64,000 bases of DNA from Meira nashicola (GCA_001600355.1 BCJU01000004.1:806001-870000); one strand, 5' to 3'; positions 44,037-54,711 are shown, counted from the first letter of the stretch. Notes: generated by a model not told the origin, from the sequence alone. Translations and numbers: made by a program.

Positions 44037-45486
44037 GATGAAATGAATTCAAAAGAGGAAAGAAAGGGAAAATACCTCGTTGAGAGGAAAATTGATGGAC
44101 GAGCAATAGGGAATGAATGTGGGGAGAAAAAAGATGACAAGGTACGAAGAAGGGGCGAGGTTATATCTAATCCAAAAACGTCGTACGATAGATAGGTCCT
44201 GTATAATAGTGAGGACTGATTTTGTGGCGAAAATAGAGCGTCGATAAAAAAAATTGAATGCATGCAGTTCTTAATTTTTTTTTCCTTTTTCTTCTTCTCT
44301 TCCGGGAAACACATGCTTTGTTTCTCTCTCTCCCTATTGATGTAGCGAGTCTGGAACAAAGTCCGATAAAGGCATTCAATCCGTCTTTTCCTCTCAAGGC
44401 ACTTTTTCTTTAACCGCGCCGCGCCTTGTGACCTTGTAGTCTAGTTAGTGAGTCTAGAATTTATACGCGTCGTGCTCCGGTAAATAAGGCTATATTGTAC
44501 ACCGATTCAGCTTTTTTTCTTTCGCTCAAATTGGCGCTTCTTATCTCAAGTTCTCAACTGTTTAGTTACATAGTTGTCTCCGTCTTTTTGCTTATCATTT
44601 GTAATTTCTTGGCTTCAAAAGTCTTGTGACTTTTTAAAGATAGGGTAGTTTGTGCTCTGTCATGTGTGCACATATATACATACATCTCATCCTTAGATCG
44701 GCTTATGCGCCGGTCTGACGGCTCATCCCTGCAAGGATAGATCAATTTACCACGCGGTTCAACTTTTCATTTTAGATAGAATGAGAAGATAAGCTAGTAA
44801 AGGCTTTTCGCCAGTATTTATCGAGACTTATTTGCGTCTTCCTGCTCAGGAACGGCCAATAAAATTGTCGCGTTAAGTGCCTCTTCTTTTCCCCTGCATG
44901 AAAAGTAAACTTTATCCAATATTTTTCGTGCGGGGTGAATGCCTGTTATCTTACTTTTCTTCCTTTTTTGCGGTATTCCTATTTTTGGTTCAATCTTAAC
45001 GGCCGAGTTTGCATTAGCGTTGTATGGTCCCGTGGCTTGTCTAATGGAAGAAGAAGAGGAAGGAAGAGGTGTTCAACAAGACCTCATTGAACGATAAGAC
45101 TCAACCTTTGTTCCTGCGGCCTGCTCATTAGATCGTGCGGGGTAATAAAGTGTCATCTTTGCTTACATGTGGTCGATGTATGCATATGTCTTTATTGCAG
45201 ATTGAAACACTTCAATTGTAACCTTTTTGTCGCGTGAATTGCATGCTTATGATGATTGATATGTTACGTATTCATGTGTCTCGCTTATACGATTGACATT
45301 CACACTCTTCCACCATCAGGCATTCATCTGAGTCTGAACTGTGGCTTGTGCCTGCATTGTGCCATGCGCTTTACCTTAATCATGAAATCTCGCTTAAAAT
45401 TGATCATCTTCAGTCTGATATGGATATGAATATATGCTTCTCAAAATGATGGAATTCGTGTTGAGATAATATGAGTACAAGACACC
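44037..45486. promoter_or_regulatory. gene-poor 1.4 kb upstream of CNT with GATA motifs
   Basis: The interval lies between the transporter start and the 3' end of the Cue3-like gene, both minus. GATA-type HGATAR sites, counting both orientations, are seen at 44541-44546 (TTATCT), 44592-44597 (TTATCA), 44787-44792 (AGATAA), 44946-44951 (TTATCT) and 45092-45097 (CGATAA). Fungal GATA factors such as AreA/Gln3 act on such sites in nitrogen-source control, which would suit a nucleoside transporter, but the motifs are short and common. An ACGCGT hexamer is at 44465-44470. No convincing coding frame is present. Confidence 0.4.
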
Positions 45487-47571
45487 CTAATGTCCCCCTC
45501 GACCTGGCTTTCCACGATTGCCTCGGTTATTACCGCCTCTGCCTCTACCTCTACCACCTCCTCTTCCTCCACGTGAATGTTGACCTCCTCCGCCTAAAAT
45601 TCGTCCACCACGACCACGATCAGGTCCAAATTTCGATCGATTTTCTGTAGAATTTTCATCTGAATCTTGAGCGTATGAAATTGGTGCTCGATTTGGATTT
45701 CCAATTCTCATTAAATGATCAACATTTGCCAAAAGTTTTTCCTTCCTCGGATTTCTGTTAAACATCGTTGCCCAACTTTCTATTAATTGATCATCCCATC
45801 GTTTGTTACTGGTAGAGATAGTATTCAATCGCTCGATAAGTTGCTTTCTTGCTGAAGAACCTCTCTGTTGTTTGTCGAATAATGTCGGTCCAGTCTCTTT
45901 CCATGCTGTGATCATTATACGTTCGGCAGCTCTTTCTGATTCTACATTAGCTTTGGCGGTATTATTGTTAATAGAACTATGTACCGCTCCTCCATGATGT
46001 CGTTCTGCTTCTTCAACATCATCCTCTTCTTCATCTTCACTTCCATCTTCATCAGCAGCAGGTTTGCGAATGGAAATTGTGCCTGTATATTGATCCTCTT
46101 CTTCATCCAACTCTTCTTCAAATCCAACTTCCAATCTATCCATTCCATTTCTTTCAGCAAATGGATCCCATTCTTCACGATCTTCTTCATCAGAATCAGG
46201 TGCTTCTGCTCTTGCAATTATCGCTGCTTTCATCTCTTCAGAAAGACCTGAACCCAAAGCAATCTTTGTATTACGACCTTTGCCTTTTCCTCCTCCATAG
46301 ATCAATTTAGAAGATTCCAAAGGTTCATCGTCAAACACATTTGCACGTTGTCGTAAGAGCTCCATTGGGTCTATTTCTTGAGCGGTGACTGTGGATGTGC
46401 TGGGTTGTGCTACATCACTTGTTTCTGGTTCTCCTTCATCTAAAAGCATTTGAATTATCATATCATTTGATTGATCTAAATAAGGCGATTTTGATAATTT
46501 GTCCTTGAGTTTGTCTAAATGCTGCTCCCATTGTGGCATAATAGCTGTGATTGTTGAGATCAATTCAGGATCAATAGTAGAATGATTTGTTCCCTGTGCT
46601 GTTGAGTCTCTCTGTGATGAATCAAACACTTGCTTCCAAGCCAAACTTAGACTGCTCACATCCAATGAAGTTCCTCTTCTCCCTGGAGCGACTTTTTCTA
46701 CCCTTTGTGCTAACACATCAATGGCTTGAGAACGAGAACCGACTTTACGCATTAATGGGATCACTGGTTTAACCAAAGCTAGATCAACAAAGAGTGGTAG
46801 ATCGACCAAAGGAGTGACACCCGAACCATTTGAAGAACCATTCAATAATCTTTCCAAATCTGCCGCATGTAAGGCATCGACTGATATCTGTCTTTCTAGT
46901 AATGCCCATGCTGCTTCCATAATACAAATCTTGCTAAGAAGTTTTGATTCGTCAGCCGCAGTGACTTCGTTGCTTAGTCTGATTGACGAATAATTCTTTT
47001 GGAAAGAGTCAAAGAGCTTCTCTACATCCTTAAAGTTTGGATAAATTGCTTTCGAAGATTGACCCTTTCTGGCGGTACTGTTTGAAATATGCTTCCATCT
47101 TGGTAGAGCATACAGAACTCGAGCAAGTACTTTGGTAGCAGGTGTAGTACTCTCTGCTCCCTTTGATAAAGATGAATTGTATGCTACTATTACTGCTTTT
47201 AAGATTTCATCTGTTCCTTTTTCATCAATTAAACGTGCTAGAATATCTTTGGAATTCGTACAAATTGCTAAATCGATCAAAGAAGCTTGAGTTGGAACCA
47301 GTCGTCTAGCTTGTGAAGGATCACCACGTGAGATTAATCTTCTCAAAATGTTTGTAATTTGATCTGCATATTTTTGTTGTTCATTTTGTAATCCTTTCTT
47401 CAAATCATTTTGTGCTGTATTGATCGCTAAAATGTGAAGTGAATTTGTGATTAAACGAGGTAAAGTTGAGTGTTGTGTTAACAGGATGACTAATTCTTTT
47501 GAAGGTACTTGTGAAAGTGCATCAATTACTGAAGCACTATTCTCCCCAAGATCATATCTTGTAATAGTCAT
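45487..47571 (-). CDS. Cue3/ASCC2-like ribosome quality-control trigger protein
   Basis: A single exon encodes 694 aa. An all-helical N-terminal half precedes a CUE-like segment (LISTITAIMPQWEQHL to MIIQMLLDEGEP, about residues 330-380). Then comes RANVFDDEPLESSKLIYGGGKGKGR, corresponding in order to the NVF-D-E-F and KGK region of ASCC2. Acidic tracts (EEELDEEEDQYTG and on) and an RG/RGG-rich tail (GRGGRILGGGG onward) complete it. ASCC2/Cue3 binds ubiquitin on stalled ribosomes within the RQT complex. The assignment rests on order and short blocks, so it is moderate. The RGG tail hints at RNA contact. It could instead be another CUE protein. Confidence 0.55.
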   Translation of the reverse strand: MTITRYDLGENSASVIDALSQVPSKELVILLTQHSTLPRLITNSLHILAINTAQNDLKKGLQNEQQKYADQITNILRRLISRGDPSQARRLVPTQASLIDLAICTNSKDILARLIDEKGTDEILKAVIVAYNSSLSKGAESTTPATKVLARVLYALPRWKHISNSTARKGQSSKAIYPNFKDVEKLFDSFQKNYSSIRLSNEVTAADESKLLSKICIMEAAWALLERQISVDALHAADLERLLNGSSNGSGVTPLVDLPLFVDLALVKPVIPLMRKVGSRSQAIDVLAQRVEKVAPGRRGTSLDVSSLSLAWKQVFDSSQRDSTAQGTNHSTIDPELISTITAIMPQWEQHLDKLKDKLSKSPYLDQSNDMIIQMLLDEGEPETSDVAQPSTSTVTAQEIDPMELLRQRANVFDDEPLESSKLIYGGGKGKGRNTKIALGSGLSEEMKAAIIARAEAPDSDEEDREEWDPFAERNGMDRLEVGFEEELDEEEDQYTGTISIRKPAADEDGSEDEEEDDVEEAERHHGGAVHSSINNNTAKANVESERAAERIMITAWKETGPTLFDKQQRGSSARKQLIERLNTISTSNKRWDDQLIESWATMFNRNPRKEKLLANVDHLMRIGNPNRAPISYAQDSDENSTENRSKFGPDRGRGGRILGGGGQHSRGGRGGGRGRGRGGNNRGNRGKPGRGGH

Positions 47572-47781
47572 AATCAGTGTTGATTGAAGAGAGAAGGAAT
47601 ATATGCGAATCTCCACTTTCGCTGCTCAGCCTCAAGTCTACTTTGATTTTCGCGCTAGAAGAAAGTCTTCTATGCAGGTTGTTTGTATAGCGTCAAATAT
47701 TTATAAAAATAAGAATCAAGTTATCATATAAAATCACCTCTTTCCTAAGGGTTAATAATTTGAATATTTTATTTTATATAT
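47572..47781. promoter_or_regulatory. spacer upstream of the Cue3-like gene
   Basis: This 210-bp AT-rich spacer in a minus-strand tandem holds the Cue3-like promoter and the 3' UTR of the rhodanese gene. No element is recognised. Confidence 0.35.
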
Positions 47782-48365
47782 CTACAATTGAACACTTTTC
47801 TTATCTTCTTTTGCGTTTAGTGTTCGTTTCTTACCTCTTTCATCAATTTGTCCAATTCCATATTTTTCTTCCCATGCTACAATTCCACCTTGTAAAATTC
47901 CAACACGTTTTGCAACTTCTTCATCGTTTAAATTGAATTGATTTTGTAATTGATCTGCATACCATCCTGCCGAACGTGGACCACGACCGTTTGATCGATT
48001 ACAATGAAAGATTATTATTGGAATTGAATGTAAAGATTTGACAAGAGTTGATGATGAAAGAAAGAGTGAATGAGCGGGAAAGTTGACAGCATTTGGTATC
48101 ATAGACTAAATAAAGAATTAAAGTGAGATATGTTGATTAGTCATTTTAATCAAATTTGTTTGCGAAAGAAACTCACTGTACAATCTGTTCTTCTTACATC
48201 CACTACTAAATAATCCTTTCCAGCTTCTTTACCTGAGTCAATCCATTCTGCAAGTTGTGTTACGCTTATGATTGATAAAGGAACACTTCCTGCATCCCTA
48301 CTTCTATTCTTTGGTTCCGGATAACACTTTGACCAATCATTGCTATTTATAGGATGATCTGACAT
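47782..48365 (-). CDS. rhodanese/Cdc25-like phosphatase (Ych1/Acr2 type)
   Basis: Two exons, 48365-48177 and 48105-47782, give 170 aa. Residues DYLVVDVRRTDCT lead to MIPNAVNFPA, and the active loop is HCNRSNGRGPRSAG (CxxSxGRGxR). This layout matches small rhodanese-domain Cdc25-like phosphatases including Ych1 and the arsenate reductase Acr2. Members have phosphatase, sulfurtransferase or arsenate reductase activity, so the exact reaction is open. The exon join falls between DCT and SMIP. The cysteine, arginine and glycine loop residues are complete. Confidence 0.85.
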
Positions 48366-48460
48366 GATGATGGTGTGTGTAGAGTAAGCCATATCTAGCT
48401 GGTAAAAGAGTCTTTTTAGCGTACATGCACTATAAATAGTCTAGATCGAATTAAATCGTG

Positions 48461-48473
48461 TATATATATATAT
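48461..48473. repeat. TA dinucleotide repeat
   Basis: A TA-repeat run lies just downstream of the lipase stop, in its 3' UTR. Confidence 0.75.
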
Positions 48474-48478
48474 GTGCA

Positions 48479-49834
48479 TTACAATGATCTTGATTGACGG
48501 TCTATACTATCCTTTAACTCTGACAAAAGTGGTTGTAATTGATCACCTAAAGCATTCGAATCAAAGTTAGAACTAGAATCGATCTCTTGAATACAAGTTG
48601 TTATTGGATTTTTACCATTAAAAATATCATCAACGAATTTATGTGCAATCGGAACGCCTTTAACTTCACCTTCTGTATGATCACCATTTTCTATTGTAAT
48701 AAATTTAAGTTTTGTTCCTTGTTTACACCATTGATCGTTTAAATTTACCGCAACTTGATAAGGTATAACATTATCATGTTTTGCATGATATAATAAAACT
48801 GGTTGAATTGGTCTTTCTGTTGAAAGTAAACCCATTGTTTGATTTTTTATAACATTTGAAATTGTTGGTTGAGAAAAAAATTGATTACCAATTGTGAAAT
48901 ATTTTGTTGATTGAAAAGTTTCATTTGCGTATTTGACTAAAACATCAGCTACACAATGCGTTTTTACAAATTGAAATGCTTCTTTTGCATAAGAAGTTGA
49001 AATATTTTGTAAAATAGGTTGAAGTTGATTTCCATAAGAAGAAGGACGTGAAAGACCAACTGCAGATGTAAATAAAAATCCTGTACCTTCTGTACCATCA
49101 ATAAATTCTACTATTGAACTTAAATTTGCAGGTGTTCCACCTAACACCCATCCTTTTATATTTTGGTTTAAATCAGGAGCATAAGTTGATTGTAAACTTG
49201 CTGCCCATCCAGTAGCAATTGCACCACCAGAATAACCAATTCCAATCACAGCGGGATTTCCATCTAATCCAATCTTTTCACCATAATTCTTCACTGCACG
49301 TATACTATCTAAAACCCCTCTTCCTGATAAACGACCTGCTGTAAAAGCACCATCTGGACCTTCATAATCAGGTGAATTAACAATATAACCTTGAATTAAA
49401 TAAGTTTGAATGAATAAATTTTCAATTTCAATAATTGATCCATTTTGATTTGCACCTAATTGTAAAATATAACTTGGTGAACATTTTAATGGTACACTAT
49501 CTTCTGCAGTTTGAAAAGTGATAAATTTATCAAGTTTTGCTCCAATTAAAGGTTTCATTACTGTTGTAATTGTTGTTATTGCACTTCCATTTATTGATTC
49601 TGTACGAAATTGTAATTGATGTGCTTCAACAAGTACTGGAACAGTACCTGAAATTGCAACGATAACATTTCGATCTTTTAAAACATCTCCATTCTTGGCA
49701 TTCTCGAATCCGTTTGCTGGCACATAAAATGGATCATTTTCGGGTGCTTGAACGAGTAAAGATGCGAAAATAAGATTAAAGAATACTAGAAGAATTGATA
49801 AAGACAAGCTGAATAATCGCATAGATGAGATCAT
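48479..49834 (-). CDS. secretory lipase (LIP family)
   Basis: A single exon encodes 451 aa. The N-terminal hydrophobic stretch (SLSILLVFFNLIFASLLV) is a signal peptide. The nucleophile elbow is GYSGGA with S202, and the triad is completed plausibly by D354 (HAKHDNVIP) and H386 (NGDHTEG). Repeated NxT/NxS sites indicate a secreted glycoprotein. The architecture matches the fungal LIP secretory lipases (alpha/beta hydrolase). In the family the enzymes release fatty acids from triglycerides outside the cell. The start could be this ATG or the one four codons on. Confidence 0.9.
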   Translation of the reverse strand: MISSMRLFSLSLSILLVFFNLIFASLLVQAPENDPFYVPANGFENAKNGDVLKDRNVIVAISGTVPVLVEAHQLQFRTESINGSAITTITTVMKPLIGAKLDKFITFQTAEDSVPLKCSPSYILQLGANQNGSIIEIENLFIQTYLIQGYIVNSPDYEGPDGAFTAGRLSGRGVLDSIRAVKNYGEKIGLDGNPAVIGIGYSGGAIATGWAASLQSTYAPDLNQNIKGWVLGGTPANLSSIVEFIDGTEGTGFLFTSAVGLSRPSSYGNQLQPILQNISTSYAKEAFQFVKTHCVADVLVKYANETFQSTKYFTIGNQFFSQPTISNVIKNQTMGLLSTERPIQPVLLYHAKHDNVIPYQVAVNLNDQWCKQGTKLKFITIENGDHTEGEVKGVPIAHKFVDDIFNGKNPITTCIQEIDSSSNFDSNALGDQLQPLLSELKDSIDRQSRSL

Positions 49835-50203
49835 GATGGCAATAGAATTCAGAAAGTGGAGGGGATGAGAGGAATTGAAGACTCATTATTGAAAGTCTAG
49901 TCATTATTTATAATCCTTGAAAGAAACGATCTGATCCGTAGAGAATATCAAATTCATAAGAAATCATTCAGCGTTGAGGCCATAAACCTGCAGTAAGAAG
50001 GAAGTGTGCTTTTCGAACTTTCCTTAAAAGTCCACGGAATACAGCTTCATATATTGAACTCAATACCGATCGAAACACTTGCAAATCCTCAAGAAATCAA
50101 GGAGATTCTTATTTATTAATTTATGTACATGTACGGGGGCCGAGAAGGAGCCCGCTATATAGCGCTTAGCAACGCACGGCGGGCCGCGCTGCAAAAACTT
50201 CAT
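49835..50203. other. spacer with GC-rich patch and palindromes
   Basis: Upstream of the lipase and downstream of the unknown gene. A GC-rich island at about 50134-50192 contains the 12-bp palindrome CGCTATATAGCG at 50153-50164 and GCGCTGC at 50186-50192. GTACATGTAC (50125-50134) is another palindrome. Their function is unknown. Confidence 0.45.
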
Positions 50204-51433
50204 TTAAAAACCACCTGTTGCTACCATACCCATAGCCGCTGCTCCACCAACAGAAAGTGGAGTACCACTCATATAAGGTTCAATTGTAACTTTACAATGC
50301 CAACCTTGAATTAAATCTTCGTCTTGTCCTGCTATTTGAAGAGAATCTCCTTTTGTTCTTGCGATTTCTGATGCTGAAATATGATCTTTTGCAGCTGAAA
50401 TAATTAAAGGTGCTTTACTACTCTTCACTGATTCTTCTGATTCTGGTTTCATTTGATTTTTTCCGTTTAAACTTACTCCTGCTCCTTTACAGTATGCTTT
50501 GCATCTATCTAAAAATGGCTCGGGAAACATACCTTGAACGGCAAATTGAGGTCGAATTTTAGGATCGGAATTGAGCAATGAAGGTTTAGTACAATGTCCT
50601 ACTTTACCCCAAACTACTCCTCTTCTCTCTAAAAAGAGTAAAAGTTGATCTAATAAAGCTTCATTGCGTTCTGAAGGTGGTTTGGATCTTGCAAGAATAT
50701 CTTCATCTGGTTCGGTTGAGCTTAATCTTGACAAGACTTCCTTTTCACATTGTGCTCTGTATTGTTTATCATCATTATCATCCGCACTGCCGGGAACGAC
50801 TGGAGAAGTGAAAATAACAGTAGCCCATTTAACTTGTGCGCTTGCAAATGTTTGAGAAGATCCACCACTTCCTCCAATTAACTTTTTCTGAATTGCCCAA
50901 TTTGGAGTTCGTAAAAGGACATGAGCAGGGAAAAAGATTGTTGCATCTCTAACATCATTACCATTAAATAATAATTTCATTGCTGCTGCATCAATTCTAC
51001 GAATACGAATTCCAACTAAATCTTCCACGATTAATTCCATCAATGATTGTCTTCTACCATGTTTGAATTCTGGACGATTTGCTAATAATTGTTCAATAGT
51101 TGTTGGAGCTGGAATACGTTCAACTGCTGTACTTTTAAGATGTGAGAATGGAATTTGAACTTGTAATCTTTTACGTAAATCCAATTTACCTAATCCTGAT
51201 CTACTTGAGCCGGGTTGTGATGTACGTTCGTATGTGCTAGGTAATCCAACTCTACATAAAAGATCAGTATCCGCTTTAAATCGATCATGATTTACCACTA
51301 AGATTGCCCAACATTCTTCAATAGGAACAGAGCTTGGTGCATTACCTGATTGATCGCTATGAAAGTTGAGAGCGGTTAAAGGTGATTCGAAAAGGGTACT
51401 TGTTGTAGAGAATAAACTTGCTGAGTCTGACAT
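50204..51433 (-). CDS. conserved-looking protein of unknown function
   Basis: A single exon encodes 409 aa with well-behaved codon use. I do not recognise the family. The N-terminus is Ser/Thr rich, followed by PIEECWAILVVNHDRFKADTD, a segment rich in hydrophobic/charged alternation with RRIDAAAMKLLFNG and FFPAHVLLRTPNWAIQ, then RRGVVWGKVGHC. The C-terminus ends WHCKVTIEPYMSGTPL with a Gly/Ala/Met tail. No signal peptide, transmembrane segment or catalytic motif is evident. The ATG at 51433 is preferred over an ATG 20 codons upstream, which lies in a hydrophobic-looking leader. An enzyme or complex subunit are both possible. Confidence 0.6.
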   Translation of the reverse strand: MSDSASLFSTTSTLFESPLTALNFHSDQSGNAPSSVPIEECWAILVVNHDRFKADTDLLCRVGLPSTYERTSQPGSSRSGLGKLDLRKRLQVQIPFSHLKSTAVERIPAPTTIEQLLANRPEFKHGRRQSLMELIVEDLVGIRIRRIDAAAMKLLFNGNDVRDATIFFPAHVLLRTPNWAIQKKLIGGSGGSSQTFASAQVKWATVIFTSPVVPGSADDNDDKQYRAQCEKEVLSRLSSTEPDEDILARSKPPSERNEALLDQLLLFLERRGVVWGKVGHCTKPSLLNSDPKIRPQFAVQGMFPEPFLDRCKAYCKGAGVSLNGKNQMKPESEESVKSSKAPLIISAAKDHISASEIARTKGDSLQIAGQDEDLIQGWHCKVTIEPYMSGTPLSVGGAAAMGMVATGGF

Positions 51434-51934
51434 CTTTTTGAGTATTTGGATTGTGATGGTAGGAGGAAAGGAAAGAGTGCATCTTTGATTCAATGCGGAG
51501 CAATCCGTCTGTATTCTAGTTTAGCTTTCCATGTGCAAATGTAGAAATGCGAAAGAGCTTTAATTTTGTGGAGTCTTACGCCGAATTCCCGCTACGCTAG
51601 TGTTGCTTAGCGTGGCTGTAGAGTGGCTGAGGGCTGTGCCAAGATACACATTTTTGGCTCGCCCCGCGCTCAATCCACGAGGTATACAGTAATGTGTTGA
51701 CTCAGGTACTCCGACGGTAGGATTAGATCAATGTGACATTTCAACCACATGTATCTGATGTTTAGACTTTCCAAGATGATATCAGTTTGCATTAATCATT
51801 GCATGAACATATACATAGTAGTTGCCGAGCAATGGATTAATTACTGACGATATCAAAATGACCAAAGATAATTAGTGTAATATACACAAATGATTCAACA
51901 TATTGATCGATAAATACATATGTAAATTACATGA
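51434..51934. promoter_or_regulatory. spacer between unknown gene and AVL9
   Basis: A 501-bp AT-rich interval in minus-strand tandem, with a short GC-rich patch at about 51655-51680. No protein-like frame and no tRNA are recognised. An A-box-like TGGCTGAGGG near 51630 has no partner B box. Confidence 0.4.
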
Positions 51935-54256
51935 CTAAGAAGAAGAAGTAGCAGTTGATTGCGGTGGTGGCGGCGGCGGTTTGTTGCTAGCATCTCTTAT
52001 TTCGTCCGATGATGCTCCCGTCTTGACATTAGATTCTGTTGTTGTGGTTCCCGCTGACCATGCCTTTTGTCGAGCTGATAAAAAGCTTCCAAATCCACTT
52101 AATGCTGCTCGCATTTGAGTTCCCGCTTGAGCAGCAGCAGCAGATGCTTGTTTTTGTAGGTCTAATGCTGCTTGTTGTTGAGCAGGTGTTAAGAAGCCAC
52201 CGTTTCCCTTTGACGCATCTTCTGGTGCAGAATTGACATGATGGATGCCTTGATCAGGAGCATGAATTGTAGCATCGGCGTCATCAACTGACTTTTTCAC
52301 CCCTACACTTCCACTATTACTTGCAATATTGCCATTATTCGCCTGTTGAGCACGAGCTATCTGTTCTCTTCTAAATCGTGCCAGATCAGATCCCCATTTA
52401 TTCGCATATTTCCATGCAGTCTTTCCACCTTCATTTAATGCATTGCTGACCATCTCTCTTGTCTCTTTGGGTAATGCCAACTTTTCATCCAGATGCATAT
52501 CATATATACCACTCGTTAGTCGTAGCGAGACATCCTCCAATGTACTTGTCTTGCCTTCACAAGGGTGCTTCTTTTCAAATAAATCAAATATCATTTGATC
52601 CGTTGTACGATTCCATAGCTCAAAGCAACGTGTCTGTTTAAGAGCATGAACGAATTCAACTCCAAATGATTCTGATGTTGGTCGATCTGATGCTATTATC
52701 GGATCAGGATCAGAACGATGAGCAGCAAGATAATCGCTATATTTCACACTCGCCAAAAGTGCAGTGATGTATTCTTCAAATTTGGCCCTTAGATGATCAT
52801 CGCTACCTTGAAATTGCATAGAGATAGGTCTTGTTGGATCATCAGGATTCCATGTATCCAACACAAGGTGTACGATATCATCCATCCATTTACGATCAGC
52901 TGGTGTTAAAGCGACTACATTGTGTAACGTCGGATCCAAGAATTCGATATTGGACTGCTCGAGGTCAACAATCACATCGATTGCACATTCTTTTTGCATG
53001 CGAAAGATGCTATTCGTCGTTCCAACTAAGTAACTCTTACTTTTTGCTGCCATCTCTAGCTGTTGAAGTGGTAGATAAGGTTGAAAAAATGAGCCTTCGC
53101 CAAACAAGTGCAAGGGGAAACCCATAAATCGCATCAAACTTTGACGATCGGATGTCTTTAACGATTCTGCACGCTTCCTTTTTGAAGTTTGGGTATCGAG
53201 AGCAGGCGATCCTGCATCTGCCAGATTGAATAGCAAATCGGGTATAAGAGAGATCAAACTGTACTGATACGTGCATAATCTTTCCACAGGATAGCCAAAG
53301 AACATGACTTTGCGCTGTAGCAACAAGAGTTTGACCAACATGAGCGTTTTAAATCGCCATTTGTAAATAAGCTCTCGCAGTGAAGTTCCCATATACATGG
53401 TTGCCTCACGCTCCTTCCTTTCCTCCTCTCGATATTTCTGTACGAACAACTGTGCATCAATAGCCCCATCTTTGCCATCTTGTGGAGTTTGCGGTAGGCT
53501 TTGCGGTAGGGCGTGTGCAGATCTGAGTCCGGCTTCTAATGTTGCATGGAATTCTATCAAGATATCAACATTCGTGAAGTCTTTCTGTGCAAAAAGTGCT
53601 TGTGTGACTATACCCAATTTTTCTTTAATCGGACCAAAGACAGGATCGCGAGCTAGTACAACAACAGCTTTTTGTACTGTACTTCGTGTAACTTCTGCTC
53701 CTCTGACATTTAAACTGTCACTCGCTATTTGACGATTACAGCTAATTCCAAACACGGTTGAAGGCGACAAAGTTTTGCTCAATACATGGAAATAGCAGAA
53801 ATCACTTTCTCGAGCATGCGATCCGTCAGGTAAGGCAAGGAATGGCAAATTTGTACGTAATTCTTCATCTTCTGCTACCTCTTTTGGATGCGCATATTCC
53901 ACTCTAGGTCCTTCTGCGTGATCGAAATCAATCAAAGCAATTCCAATAATAACAGCATATTGCGAAGCAGAAACGGCGGATGAAGTTGCACGATGTCTAC
54001 TTTTACTTTCTCTTTCTTGTGAAATTGAATCTGACGAAGTAATTGGTGAGAATTGAGTTTTGAAAGCATCCGCTGATTTTCGTTCGATTGCTTCTTTTAC
54101 CTTTTCTGGAAGCGTAAGCTCCGGCAATACTGGCGTTGGTGCTCTAGAAGTCAATGTTGATTCGCTCCCTTCTTGTGGTATGCTCGTAGCAGGCGAATCA
54201 TTCGTTGATCCTTGTCCTTTGATGGACGATCCTTGCAAAGAATCTTCGCTCGTCAT
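51935..54256 (-). CDS. AVL9: AVL9-type DENN-domain protein of late secretion
   Basis: A single exon encodes 773 aa. The N-terminal third is low complexity, then IIGIALIDFDHAEGPRVEYAHP opens the Avl9 domain (residues about 100-240). The body includes LRELIYKWRFKTLMLVKLLLLQRKVMFFGYPVERLCTYQYSLISLIPDL, a DENN core block. The C-terminus is Ala/Gln rich and ends in polyproline (PPPPPPQS). Avl9 acts in Golgi-to-surface transport of secretory vesicles. The DENN fold can act as a Rab exchange factor, but this is not proven for this protein. Confidence 0.9.
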   Translation of the reverse strand: MTSEDSLQGSSIKGQGSTNDSPATSIPQEGSESTLTSRAPTPVLPELTLPEKVKEAIERKSADAFKTQFSPITSSDSISQERESKSRHRATSSAVSASQYAVIIGIALIDFDHAEGPRVEYAHPKEVAEDEELRTNLPFLALPDGSHARESDFCYFHVLSKTLSPSTVFGISCNRQIASDSLNVRGAEVTRSTVQKAVVVLARDPVFGPIKEKLGIVTQALFAQKDFTNVDILIEFHATLEAGLRSAHALPQSLPQTPQDGKDGAIDAQLFVQKYREEERKEREATMYMGTSLRELIYKWRFKTLMLVKLLLLQRKVMFFGYPVERLCTYQYSLISLIPDLLFNLADAGSPALDTQTSKRKRAESLKTSDRQSLMRFMGFPLHLFGEGSFFQPYLPLQQLEMAAKSKSYLVGTTNSIFRMQKECAIDVIVDLEQSNIEFLDPTLHNVVALTPADRKWMDDIVHLVLDTWNPDDPTRPISMQFQGSDDHLRAKFEEYITALLASVKYSDYLAAHRSDPDPIIASDRPTSESFGVEFVHALKQTRCFELWNRTTDQMIFDLFEKKHPCEGKTSTLEDVSLRLTSGIYDMHLDEKLALPKETREMVSNALNEGGKTAWKYANKWGSDLARFRREQIARAQQANNGNIASNSGSVGVKKSVDDADATIHAPDQGIHHVNSAPEDASKGNGGFLTPAQQQAALDLQKQASAAAAQAGTQMRAALSGFGSFLSARQKAWSAGTTTTESNVKTGASSDEIRDASNKPPPPPPQSTATSSS

Positions 54257-54711
54257 GATCGCACCACTAACAAGATGGAGGGAAGAAGAAAGAGGATCAA
54301 CGTCAAGATAAGGTCATGTGTTGGTCTTTGAGAATTGTCTTTAGTCCGTGCTGCAATAATACGGATCCGTTTATAAATGTACATACACACACACACAGTG
54401 CGCGGATGCCCGAAAGGAGACAGGGACAGACCCCTTTGCAATTGAACGCCCAAGCTGCTCCTGTCAAACAAGAGTGGAGCATTTTTCCATTTTTTGGACT
54501 CGCACGATGATCTTCTCTTTCTTCTAGCTCTTGGCGCGTCAGAAAGATTGCCACAATAATAAAGGCACCAGAGCAGTGAAACGTAAATTTTAAGAATCTT
54601 TTTTTGCTTCCCAAAAAGTACGAGTCATTTTTGAGTTTTAAGGTTTTAAGTTTGTTAATGTACTTTAAATCATTCGTTTCTTTACCACCATCGATACTCC
54701 TATCAACAAAA
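54257..54711. promoter_or_regulatory. divergent promoter, AVL9 / HOM2
   Basis: This 455-bp interval contains a CA dinucleotide run around 54384-54397 and a purine-rich patch. No definite factor site is seen. Open frames on the minus strand here (54253-54776) are chance. Confidence 0.35.

Noticed and set aside
44690..45120. tRNA or snRNA candidate in the CNT upstream region
   Set aside because: No GGTTCGA-type B box or snRNA signature is present.
51595..51690. tRNA-like A-box near TGGCTGAGGG
   Set aside because: No matching B box (GGTTCGANNCC) or cloverleaf could be formed.
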